A stretch of DNA of 64,000 nt from Bacillus piscicola. GTDB lineage: Bacteria > Bacillota > Bacilli > Bacillales > Marinococcaceae. The stretch is taken from positions 62,001 through 126,000 of the forward strand of contig NZ_JAJJJF010000008.1 in NCBI RefSeq assembly GCF_022458745.1. The letters are read 5' to 3'. Positions 36,050-43,733 of the stretch are shown here, in pieces. A program made the translations under genes and the position numbers. The number at the start of each line of letters is the position of its first letter. The first letter of the stretch is position 1. The notes under the pieces were generated by a model that worked only from the letters and a program-made list of their open reading frames with translations, did not search any database and had not been told where the DNA came from.

Positions 36050-36227
36050 TTGGGATCGAAAAGTCCCCATCTAAATCTGGAAGGGTTGAATTGTCACCAG
36101 ACCGCGTTACCGGGTTGTTGCCCGAACAAAAAAGCCAACAGGAAGGTTTTTAAGAAACACAGGGTTCCGCTGTGTAACAGACAGCGAAAAGGAGACTTTT
36201 TACATAAAAAAGCGGGAGAGGTTCAGG
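36050..36227 (+). promoter_or_regulatory. Unexplained structured leader before the hydroxyacid dehydrogenase
   Basis: This stretch has no credible gene but several hairpins: CGGG/CCCG near 36103, AAAAAGCC with GGTTTTT near 36130-36150, and CACAG/CTGTG near 36160-36175. The middle one ends in a T run, so it could be a terminator within a leader. It matches no riboswitch class I could recall. Confidence 0.3.
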
Positions 36228-37181
36228 ATGAAAAATGTATATATCACGGATCATGTAATGGAAGATTTGACGATTGAAAAGGATATTCTCGGGGACTATT
36301 ATTCAGAAGAGTCCAAAGATGAAATTGAGGTCTTACTTGTTTGGAGAAATGAAATTACAAAAGAGGTGATCGATCAATATCCGAACTTACGTGGAATGGT
36401 TCGTTTTGGGGTCGGGTTTGAAAATTTTGATTTAGACTATGCACGAGAAAAAGGGATCTATGTTTGTAACAATCCCGATTACGGAACCGATGAAGTGAGT
36501 GATACGGCGATCACGATGATTATGAATATTGCCCGGGGAATGACCGGTTATGACTACCATGCCCGCTCGTACCGCGATACGTGGCAGGCAAATACAAACC
36601 CGGCGATCCACCGTACTTCCTCAACCGTTGTCGGCTTTATCGGTGCCGGGCGTATTGGCGGAAGCACGATTCTAAAGGCAAACCATATGAATTTTCAGAC
36701 CGTATTTTATGACCCATATAAAGAACGAGGCCACGACAAACTACTCGGAGCAAAGAGAGTTGAGTCTCTTGATGACCTGTTAAAAGAGAGTGATATCATC
36801 TCTGTTCACGCCCCTCTGACGAAGGAAACGGTGGGAATGATTGACGAAAACTTCATCAGTAAGATGAAGGACGGAGCTTCACTTGTGAATACCGGAAGAG
36901 GAAAGATCTTGAAAAATACAGATGTTATCTATGACGCGTTGAGAACAGGGAAGCTGGCAAACGTTGCCCTCGATGTAATGCCCGACGAGCCGCCCAAAGA
37001 TGATAAATTAATCGAGGCGTGGCGTAACCGTGAAGATTGGCTCGGCGGTCGCTTGATTATTAATCCGCACAGCGCCTTTTATTCACAGGAAGCGTTTCTC
37101 GAATTACGTCAAAAAGCAGCAAATACCGCATTGATGATCGCCAAAGGAGAACGACCTTATAACATTGTGAACGGATTATAA
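36228..37181 (+). CDS. D-isomer-specific 2-hydroxyacid dehydrogenase
   Basis: Enzymes of this family interconvert 2-oxo acids and D-2-hydroxy acids with NAD(P)H. The 317-residue product has the nucleotide-binding motif GFIGAGRIGG (about residues 135-144) and the catalytic trio Arg (VRFGVGFENFD region), Glu (LDVMPDEPP) and His (NPHSAFYS). The sequence is nearer to the C-terminal-binding-protein/phosphoglycerate-type branch than to lactate dehydrogenases. GGGAGAGG precedes the ATG. It lies 0.8 kb after ilvD and may act on a related acid, but a repeat array and a leader separate them. Confidence 0.88.
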   Translation: MKNVYITDHVMEDLTIEKDILGDYYSEESKDEIEVLLVWRNEITKEVIDQYPNLRGMVRFGVGFENFDLDYAREKGIYVCNNPDYGTDEVSDTAITMIMNIARGMTGYDYHARSYRDTWQANTNPAIHRTSSTVVGFIGAGRIGGSTILKANHMNFQTVFYDPYKERGHDKLLGAKRVESLDDLLKESDIISVHAPLTKETVGMIDENFISKMKDGASLVNTGRGKILKNTDVIYDALRTGKLANVALDVMPDEPPKDDKLIEAWRNREDWLGGRLIINPHSAFYSQEAFLELRQKAANTALMIAKGERPYNIVNGL

Positions 37182-37236
37182 ATACTATTCTACGATAATC
37201 AGGGCTTTATAAAATGCAAGTTTCCACCTATATAGA

Positions 37237-37273
37237 AAGAGGGCTGTCCATTCAGATATAATGGCAGCCCCTT
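37237..37273 (+). terminator. Hairpin of the GGCTGTCC family, copy 3
   Basis: AAAGAGGGCTGTCC pairs with GGCAGCCCCTTT with small irregularities. It follows the dehydrogenase gene. Confidence 0.6.
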
Positions 37274-37336
37274 TGTGATGCCGTTAACAAAAACATGTCT
37301 GGGTAATTTAATGAAGCTAGGAACCGACAAGAAAAC

Positions 37337-37377
37337 GGAAATAACAGTGACACGTAGATTGTATGTTGCTAATCGAG
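37337..37377 (+). repeat. Single unit of the 53-nt repeat family
   Basis: One isolated degraded unit (GGAAATAACAGTGACAC onward to the TGTATGTTGCTAA part) lies between the dehydrogenase and yjjG genes. Confidence 0.5.
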
Positions 37378-37442
37378 ACATTTAGCTTTTAAATAAAATT
37401 TGATTGAAAAGAACCCATAGATCCATACTTCAAGGCAAATAA

Positions 37443-37490
37443 AAACAATCCAATTTGAAAAAAGATTGATTAAAATGGATTGTTTCTATT
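37443..37490. terminator. Terminator-like hairpin between convergent genes
   Basis: AAACAATCCA and TGGATTGTTT form a perfect 10-bp stem around a 23-base loop. Confidence 0.55.
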
Positions 37491-37524
37491 GTGAATTATT
37501 ATTCATTTTTATTAAAATCTGCGA

Positions 37525-37553
37525 TCTCCCACAATCGCGCCGATTGCGGGAGA
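37525..37553 (-). terminator. Strong hairpin downstream of yjjG
   Basis: TCTCCC and CAATCG pair with CGATTG and GGGAGA around a three-base loop, with one mismatch. On the minus strand it is followed by a moderately T-rich stretch. Confidence 0.55.
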
Positions 37554-37630
37554 CTTGAAAGCAAGACAAACAAGGAAATAGAAATATCGAAGCAACTATG
37601 TAACCTCTCGAACGGTTCGCTTAAAATCTC

Positions 37631-38326
37631 TCAACTCTCCATCTTACCTACAACCTTAATAAGATCCGTCAGTTCACGGATTTCAAACGTCGGTTTTATT
37701 CCTATATTGTTTTCCTTACGATGCGGATTGAACCAGCAGGTGTCAATTCCGTAATTGATTCCCCCTTGAATATCGGAGGTCAAAGAATCGCCCACGATCA
37801 ACACTTTCGCCTTATCTGTGACCTGCAGCTTGGAAAACGCATAATCGAAAATACCCTTTTCGGGCTTCTGGCATCCAGCTTCTTCAGAAATAATAATATG
37901 CTCAAATGTATGGCAGAGAGGAGAGCTCTCGATTCGTGATGTCTGCACATCCGTGAATCCATTTGTTATAATGGCCAGCCGACAACCGGCAAGATTGTCA
38001 CATACTTCTACGGCGCCCTGTACAAGATGTGTTTCATTGCCCAAATATCCAAGATAAACACGGCTAAACGTATCTGCATCGATTTCAAGCTCATGCGCAA
38101 GGAATAACCTCCTAAATCTCTCTACTTTCAGCTCTGATAAAGTAATAAGTCCTTGCTCTAGGTCACTCCATAAAACCTTGCTAATTTCTTTGTAAGTAGC
38201 CTCATAATCCACCAATCCCGTAGGTAACCCGAACTCTACAAAAGCTTTATGTAGTGCCTTTTTTTCCGACATACCAAAGTCAAACAACGTATCATCCACA
38301 TCGAACAATATGATTTCGTATTTCAT
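37631..38326 (-). CDS. HAD-family nucleotidase, YjjG type
   Basis: The 231-residue protein is a haloacid-dehalogenase-like phosphatase with all motifs in place: FDVDDTLFDFG (nucleophile and acid/base aspartates), ITNGF (motif II), the lysine in CQKPEKGIFDYA (motif III) and VGDSLTSDIQGG (motif IV). It fits the YjjG/PyrN branch, which removes the phosphate from non-canonical pyrimidine nucleotides and other UMP/dTMP-like substrates. I start at the ATG at 38326 behind GGAGG. It is a single gene convergent with the dehydrogenase. Confidence 0.88.
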   Translation of the reverse strand: MKYEIILFDVDDTLFDFGMSEKKALHKAFVEFGLPTGLVDYEATYKEISKVLWSDLEQGLITLSELKVERFRRLFLAHELEIDADTFSRVYLGYLGNETHLVQGAVEVCDNLAGCRLAIITNGFTDVQTSRIESSPLCHTFEHIIISEEAGCQKPEKGIFDYAFSKLQVTDKAKVLIVGDSLTSDIQGGINYGIDTCWFNPHRKENNIGIKPTFEIRELTDLIKVVGKMES

Positions 38327-38455
38327 CGCTACCTCCATTTCTCATGACCGACCCCTAATTGGGACACTTAGATATTCCATATTATATATCAAGCAAATTG
38401 TATCAAACTTTTTTATGAATTAATGCCTTTAATTCAAAACCACAGAAAACGTTAA

Positions 38456-38800
38456 AAACAAAAGGGCATCATCCAGGTTCCAATAGAGGCGTGAAATGGA
38501 GAGAACGAACGCAAAAATTAAGACCTCATAGCCCGTATATGAAGACGTGAAACCAGGAAGCCGTTGAAATAAGAGCATCATACGGCCTCAATGATGTCCT
38601 GAAATGGAGCGGTGATAAAAATAGAGGCATCATACCCTTCGTAGGAAGACATGAAAACAAAGGGGCGCTGAAATAACGACAGCATACACCCTTCATGAGG
38701 CCATGAAATCGCGAGGTAGATGAAATAGATATCTCATAACTCTTGTAGGATGCATTGAAAATAGAGGACTGTCAACATAACAGTGTCGCAGTGGACGATG
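38456..38800 (+). repeat. 53-nt palindromic repeat array, cluster I (about 7 units)
   Basis: Seven units fill the gap between the start of yjjG and the end of the DUF2512 gene, both on the minus strand. The stretch 38801-38997 that follows shows no gene I can support. Confidence 0.75.
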
Positions 38801-38997
38801 GAGGGCATAGAGTGATGGGAAGCGGAATTTTTCGTCATGAAGATGACGTTGAGGGAAGAAATTTGTTTCTAAGGAAAAGGAGTCACGTACAATGACGGAC
38901 TCCATATGGTACCAGGAAGAGAGGATAGCTCCATAGGGTTTGAGGAGACGTTGCCATAGTTTGCTTGGAAAAAGTCTGTGAGATCCCGGCAGAATTT

Positions 38998-39351
38998 TTA
39001 AGAAGGTGCCTTTTTTGTTCTCCCGCTGTTGATTAACCACCGATGTTGAAATATTTCGTTGATGGTTAATAAAGCGCCGGTAATAAAAGCGCCAATGATT
39101 GTTACCTGGGTTTGTTGGAACAGAGAAACAAAATAAACGATGAAAGAGGCAACAAAAAAATCGACCACTGTACTAAGCCAGAAAGTTCCATTCCTTAAGA
39201 GGAATATCTCCATCATATGAGCGGCTGCAGCAAGGATGAAACCCACGATAATGGGTTGATACAGCTCTGTATAGCTAACATTTGGGAATATCAACCAGGC
39301 AATAATGACGGTGAGGGGACAAACAATTAGTTTAACAAATAACCCAACCAT
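38998..39351 (-). CDS. DUF2512-family membrane protein
   Basis: The 117-residue protein has four membrane helices and the pattern of the DUF2512 (YndM) family of Bacillales. It includes the amphipathic YTELYQPIIVGFILAAAAHMME segment in two parts and a charged C-terminal tail. Function is unknown. I start at the ATG at 39351, ten bases behind AGGAG; a GTG at 39360 is too close to that site. Confidence 0.8.
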   Translation of the reverse strand: MVGLFVKLIVCPLTVIIAWLIFPNVSYTELYQPIIVGFILAAAAHMMEIFLLRNGTFWLSTVVDFFVASFIVYFVSLFQQTQVTIIGAFITGALLTINEIFQHRWLINSGRTKKAPS

Positions 39352-39662
39352 TTTGATCACACTCCTTTAGCATTGTAAGATTACCAACAATGTTCATTTT
39401 ACTCTCCATACCATGGTCGTTCGTAATATTTATCCCACCCACACCCCATAATAGAAAAATACTGCTCCAAAGGGCTAGATAACAATTTGACTTTGCTTTG
39501 AAACATTGGGTAAAATCTGAATTATCAAAAACGCGTACGTCGCACGTGAGATATCGGAACCTTTGTTATTACATAAACCCCATAAGGGACTGTGAGTGAC
39601 GAAAATTTTCGATGTCTTTGTGTACATGAGAGCGAAACAAGTTATACGAGGAGGTTCAAGGA
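39352..39662. other. Intergenic stretch without a recognised feature
   Basis: This 311-base gap lies between divergent genes (DUF2512 on minus, the small membrane protein on plus), so it must hold both promoters. I see no repeat unit of the 53-nt family, no strong hairpin and no clear consensus promoter. Confidence 0.5.
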
Positions 39663-40028
39663 TTGAATATCTTAACTCGCATCGCAAGCTATTGTCCTTA
39701 TACGATAGCCGGTAGGAAAGTCTTAAGAAAAGCAAAGGGGGATCAACCTGCGGAGAAAAAATCAAAGCCGGCCGATGATGATGAAAAACGTTTGATACAG
39801 AGGATAAAAACAGGTCGCAATATTTCATTAATAGGGATCTTTTGCCCTTTGTTCTGGTCAGCACTAATTATGGGATCAAGTGATTCCGTATTGTTGTTTA
39901 ATGCTGTCCACTCCGGTCTTTTTATTGTTTTTGGCGCTATCTATGCCCTTTCTTCTTCACAGGCACTTCGTAAACATCGTCTAAAAAAGCCAAACGAAAA
40001 AGGATACACAATGGAATATCAAAAATAA
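39663..40028 (+). CDS. Small membrane protein of unknown function
   Basis: The 121-residue product has a basic, lysine-rich first half (to about residue 50) and two hydrophobic helices in the second half, ending in a basic tail. It starts with TTG behind an ideal GAGGAGG site. I do not recognise a family. The ribosome site and a good terminator after the stop make it credible as a gene. Confidence 0.6.
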   Translation: MNILTRIASYCPYTIAGRKVLRKAKGDQPAEKKSKPADDDEKRLIQRIKTGRNISLIGIFCPLFWSALIMGSSDSVLLFNAVHSGLFIVFGAIYALSSSQALRKHRLKKPNEKGYTMEYQK

Positions 40029-40058
40029 ATAGGATTGTATCAAAAGCCTCTAATCTGA

Positions 40059-40101
40059 TAAGCCATGGAGCCATCTAGTAAGATGAGAAACATGGCTTTT
40101 T
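40059..40101 (+). terminator. Terminator after the small membrane protein gene
   Basis: AAGCCATG and CATGGCTT form a perfect 8-bp stem around a 23-base loop, ending in TTTTTT. Confidence 0.75.
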
Positions 40102-40231
40102 TGGTGGCGTTTATGTTGCTGGTGGTACAGCAGCCTTCTTTGAACGGACACCCGGGTGTATCCGTGTTTATCTGGACGGCGTCGGTAGTGGCGGAATGTG
40201 ACTACCCGCTAGTTCGTATTTTTAGATGAAT

Positions 40232-40540
40232 TTCACACGCGGCATATGCAGTGGTGAAAAGAGGCTTTTGCTGATATAGAAGCACCATAGCCCGTGTATG
40301 ATGTCGTGAAAACCCGAGATCGTTGGAATAACACCCTCATACGCGCGTGATGACGCCATGAAATTGAGCGGTGTATGAAGTCGTGAAAAGCCGGGATGGT
40401 TGAGATAACGACACCAAATGCGTGGTATGACGCCATAAAAGTGGGCAATCGCAAAACTAGCTACCGTATATACCTTGTAGGATGTTTTAAAAATAGAAGT
40501 ATGCGGAAACAGCGCCATAGCGGTTCGGGGAGTCGTGGAA
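40232..40540 (+). repeat. 53-nt palindromic repeat array, cluster J (about 6 units)
   Basis: Six units, one shortened by a deletion at about 40368-40372. The array is closely similar to part of cluster L (60180-60400), unit for unit. Confidence 0.8.
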
Positions 40541-40695
40541 AAAAGTATGAGTGAGCTGATTGATTGGAAAGTTATAACAAGTTTCTTAATAAGTGCAACT
40601 CCAACTTTTGAGGAAGAGTTGAGTTTCACATAAGAACAAGTATTTTTAATGATCCAATTTTATAATGTTGTTAATAATAACGAGGCGGTGTTTAA

Positions 40696-40974
40696 ATGAG
40701 CGTTAACCGTGAAGAACTAAAGCGGCTAATTGATTTTATTCACGAAGAAGATGCGGCTGAAGTATATGATTTTATTGGTTATCTAAACATGAAACGAGAA
40801 AGAGAAGCGATAGAGCAAATCGATTTAGACTTGTTATCTAAGGATAAGGAACTCCGCCGTCAAATACAGAAAAGCCGGGAAGATCGTACAAATGGACGCA
40901 CCTATGATCAAAAGCATGGACTAAAGTATCTTCAAAATAAAATCAAGGAATTTGATAGTGAACAACATTTATAA
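40696..40974 (+). CDS. Antitoxin-like protein upstream of a RelE/ParE-type gene
   Basis: The 92-residue protein is hydrophilic and highly charged, with helices and no membrane segment. Its size, its GAGGCGG site, and its overlap with the small gene downstream fit an antitoxin of a type II toxin-antitoxin pair. I cannot name its DNA-binding fold; the N-terminal REELKRLIDFIHEEDAAEVYDFIGYL part could be a dimerisation segment. The assignment rests mainly on context. Confidence 0.5.
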   Translation: MSVNREELKRLIDFIHEEDAAEVYDFIGYLNMKREREAIEQIDLDLLSKDKELRRQIQKSREDRTNGRTYDQKHGLKYLQNKIKEFDSEQHL

Positions 40975-41254
40975 TGTTTATTGGTCGCAAACTGCCCTCG
41001 ATGAATTGAGTAATATACTTGCTTATCCTCCAGAAGTAAAGGAACGGATCTATTTGGACGCTTATAAGCGATTATCATATATGCCCACTTTGACTGCAAA
41101 ACAAATACCGGATGGGACGTTAAAAGGGTATTGGGTTAGATTGGGCTTACACCAAGCAAAAATGCAGGGTTTATCTGTATTTGTTTTAATTAATAAGCAT
41201 TACTTTGGGTACAGTTTAATTTTGATGGACCAATTGTTGCTTTTGGAAGTTTAG
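40958..41254 (+). CDS. RelE/ParE-like toxin, probably with a damaged C-terminus
   Basis: The 98-residue product starts YNVYWSQTALDELSNILAYPPEVKERIYLDAYKRL, the pattern of ParE/RelE-fold toxins (a first strand, then two antiparallel helices). It overlaps the end of the upstream gene by 17 bases. The GTG at 40958 follows AAGGAA. The expected C-terminal strands are not recognisable; a different frame from about 41197 to 41334 reads well (FNFDGPIVAFGSLEGYIF) and may be a displaced end or an unrelated small gene. Confidence 0.5.
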   Translation: MNNIYNVYWSQTALDELSNILAYPPEVKERIYLDAYKRLSYMPTLTAKQIPDGTLKGYWVRLGLHQAKMQGLSVFVLINKHYFGYSLILMDQLLLLEV

Positions 41255-41382
41255 AAGGCTATATTTTTAGAGTTGTGTCTTTACTAATTGATATTCATAA
41301 ACAAAAAATAAAGATCAAAAAGGGTATGGGGTAGAAGAAAACTCAAGAAAAACTTGTTGTATATATCAGGTTATAATGGACA

Positions 41383-41431
41383 TTGACAATTTCTGCATAT
41401 TGAATTATGATTTTATAGACTATAGTCTATA
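41383..41431 (+). promoter_or_regulatory. Strong promoter with an 18-bp perfect palindrome at the start site
   Basis: TTGACA (41383-41388) and TATGAT (41406-41411) are 17 bases apart. TATAGACTATAGTCTATA (41414-41431) is a perfect palindrome covering the expected transcription start. The TetR-family protein encoded two genes downstream is its most likely reader. The thiolase gene starts about 100 bases later. Confidence 0.85.
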
Positions 41432-41534
41432 ATTTGAGGAGAATGACTTTAAACAAATTTTTTTGAATATTTTAAAGTTTCTTTATCAATTAAGACGAAT
41501 ATGGACGTTTTAAACAGGAAAGGGGTAAATCTCC

Positions 41535-42698
41535 ATGGAATTAGCATCTGTTATCGGAGTGGGCAGTTCTCGTTATGGGAATTTAGATTCTACTTTTTTG
41601 GAATTAGTCACTGAAGCGGCAGATAAGGCTTTAGAAGATGCCAATGTTCATCCGGATGAAATTGACGCCTTGTATTTAGGAAACTTCGCGGGTGATCAGT
41701 TTTTTGACCAAAATCACTTGGCATCCTATGCTGCTTCTGCCATTGGTTTAAATGGAACGCCGGCTACGAGAGTAGAGGGAGCATGTGCATCAGGAAGCCT
41801 GGCAATTCGGGAAGCCATTTTTGCGATTAAAAGCGGATTATGTCAACGTGTTTTGGTGGTGGGAGCAGAGAAAATGACGTCTCTTTCTACCTCGGGGGTA
41901 ACTGGAGTATTAGCCCAAGCGAGTAATCAGGAACTGGAGGTGGCAGTTGGATTGACTTTTCCGGGGTCCTTCGCATTGATGGCAATGAGGCATATGCATC
42001 GTTATGGAACCACACGAGAACACCTTGCTGCCGTGGCTGTCAAAAACCATGAACATGGTTTTCTTAATCCTGATGCACACATGAGAAAGAAAATTACGAT
42101 GGAGGAAGTCTGTTCTTCCAATGCGATGGTAGCGAAACCATTTAATCGATATGATTGTTCGTTAATCTCCGACGGAGCATCCGCCATGGTTTTATCTTCT
42201 CCCGACTTGGCTTCAGAACATCACGAAAAAGTGATTGACATTATCGGATCTGGGCAAGCGTCAGCACCATTTGAGGTCTTCTTGAATGAAGAAATGACAT
42301 CCTTCTCATCAACTCGTTTAGCAGCGGGCAAGGCTTATGAGATGGCCCAAATACAACCGGCAGATGTTCAGTTGGCAGAAGTCCATGATTGTTTTACAAT
42401 TGCCGAGATTATTGCTACAGAAGACTTGGGGTTTTTCAAACCGGGTGAAGGTGGACCGGCAGTAGAAGTAGGTTTAACAAAAATAGGAGGAAAGATTCCT
42501 GTAAATCCAAGCGGCGGGTTAAAAGCCAAAGGGCATCCCGTCGGCTCAACGGGTGTAGGGCAAGGGGTGGAAATGGTTTATCAACTGAGAAGACAAGCAG
42601 GAGATAGACAAGTGAAGGATGCATCCATTGGATTAACACATAACGTTGGTGGATCTGGTGGCACATGTAATGTCCATATCTATCGAAGGAGGGGATAA
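41535..42698 (+). CDS. Thiolase, SCP-x/acetyl-CoA acetyltransferase type
   Basis: The 387-residue protein is a thiolase-superfamily enzyme with the nucleophilic cysteine at residue 84 (VEGACASGSLA) and the catalytic histidine in SGGLKAKGHPVGSTG (near residue 334). It belongs to the SCP-x-like branch, which typically works with a DUF35/OB-fold partner, and that partner gene overlaps its stop codon. In this locus its expected job is to cleave the 3-oxoacyl-CoA made by the carboxylase and ligase encoded downstream into acetyl-CoA and an acyl-CoA. It starts behind AAAGGGG. Confidence 0.88.
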   Translation: MELASVIGVGSSRYGNLDSTFLELVTEAADKALEDANVHPDEIDALYLGNFAGDQFFDQNHLASYAASAIGLNGTPATRVEGACASGSLAIREAIFAIKSGLCQRVLVVGAEKMTSLSTSGVTGVLAQASNQELEVAVGLTFPGSFALMAMRHMHRYGTTREHLAAVAVKNHEHGFLNPDAHMRKKITMEEVCSSNAMVAKPFNRYDCSLISDGASAMVLSSPDLASEHHEKVIDIIGSGQASAPFEVFLNEEMTSFSSTRLAAGKAYEMAQIQPADVQLAEVHDCFTIAEIIATEDLGFFKPGEGGPAVEVGLTKIGGKIPVNPSGGLKAKGHPVGSTGVGQGVEMVYQLRRQAGDRQVKDASIGLTHNVGGSGGTCNVHIYRRRG

Positions 42699-43039
42699 TG
42701 TTGGATTCCAAATTACTCGTTTATCAATGCCAGAAATGTGGACGGCGAACTCTCATTCCCCAGGGTTATTGCACGAATTGTCGGGCTAGAAATAGCTTTC
42801 ACTCTTTGCACGTGCCAGGAGAAGGGACAGTTTTTTCTTACACGGAAATTCATGTGGCAGAAGAAAGGTTAAAGGAGGAAGTGCCTTATATTGTAGCGGT
42901 TATCGAATGTGAGGGTGAATTAAGATTGATGGCAAGGATCAGGCGCGAAGATTCAGAACAAGTGGCAATCGGAGCAACCGTTGAGCTCGTTGAATGGAAA
43001 GAAGATACCCCTCTATTCAAGGTGAGTCAGTATTCATAA
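42698..43039 (+). CDS. DUF35 Zn-ribbon/OB-fold partner of the thiolase
   Basis: The 113-residue protein has a zinc ribbon with four cysteines (CQKCGRR and CTNCRA, residues about 10-30) followed by an OB-fold (GEGTVFSYTEIHVAEE onward). DUF35 proteins form complexes with SCP-x-type thiolases, linking active sites and helping to channel acyl-CoA. Its ATG shares one base with the thiolase stop codon, so the two are translated together. Confidence 0.9.
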   Translation: MLDSKLLVYQCQKCGRRTLIPQGYCTNCRARNSFHSLHVPGEGTVFSYTEIHVAEERLKEEVPYIVAVIECEGELRLMARIRREDSEQVAIGATVELVEWKEDTPLFKVSQYS

Positions 43040-43087
43040 GGTACCTTTACGAATAGGAGCAAATACCTTAACTAAGGAGAGTACCGC

Positions 43088-43716
43088 ATGTCCAGTTTAA
43101 CCCCTAGACAGTTAAAAGCTAAAAGAACAAAAAAAAAATCGTTGAAACGGCTCTCAGACTTTTTAGTGAAAAAGGATTTGACCAGGTCACTGTTGATGAA
43201 ATTGTACGACTAAGCAAAACATCCAAAGGAGCCTTTTACGGGCACTTTACATCTAAATACGAAATTTTCCTAGAAAAATTTAAAGAGATTGATAATTTCT
43301 ATAATGAGTTCATCCATTCTCTTCCGCAAGAAGTAGTGAGTGCGAGTGAAAAGATCCTACGTTTCTTTACGGCGCAGATGAGCTATTTACGAGACGTCTT
43401 AGGTAAAGATTTGATGAGGACGGTATATTTAAATGCGTTAATGCTTGAATCTGATAATTATTTTTCTAATCCAAATCGAAATTTGTATAAAATTATACAT
43501 TCTTTTGTAGAAGAAGGAATAGGGTCGGGGGAATTTAAAAATGAACTTGATTCTCAAGAATTAACCTTGTTAATTACACGCTGCATGAGAGGGAGTCTTT
43601 ATGATTGGTTTATTTTTGGAGACAACTTCAATCTTATAGGGGAAAGTCAAAAATTTATAGTTATCGTTTTGGACGGCATAAAAAGGCGACAGCTAGGAAA
43701 CGGTTCAATTGTATGA
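43088..43716 (+). pseudogene. TetR-family regulator with a frameshift in an A10 tract
   Basis: The ATG at 43088 opens MSSLTPRQLKAKRTKK and then leaves frame at a run of ten As (43129-43138). One extra A, or a -1 slip, joins it to the rest of a TetR protein: IVETALRLFSEKGFDQVTVDEI, the DNA-recognition part TSKGAFYGHFTSKYEIF, and a helical ligand domain to 43716. The full protein would have about 209 residues. Apart from this tract the gene looks intact. It lies between the thiolase pair and the sigma-54 activator gene, and probably reads the palindrome at 41414. Confidence 0.8.
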
Positions 43717-43733
43717 CAACTTAAAGTTAGGAG

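Noticed and set aside
38693-39040. Minus-strand frame over 38693-39040
   Set aside because: It overlaps the DUF2512 gene and repeat cluster I, has no recognisable domain, and its residues look like translated non-coding DNA.
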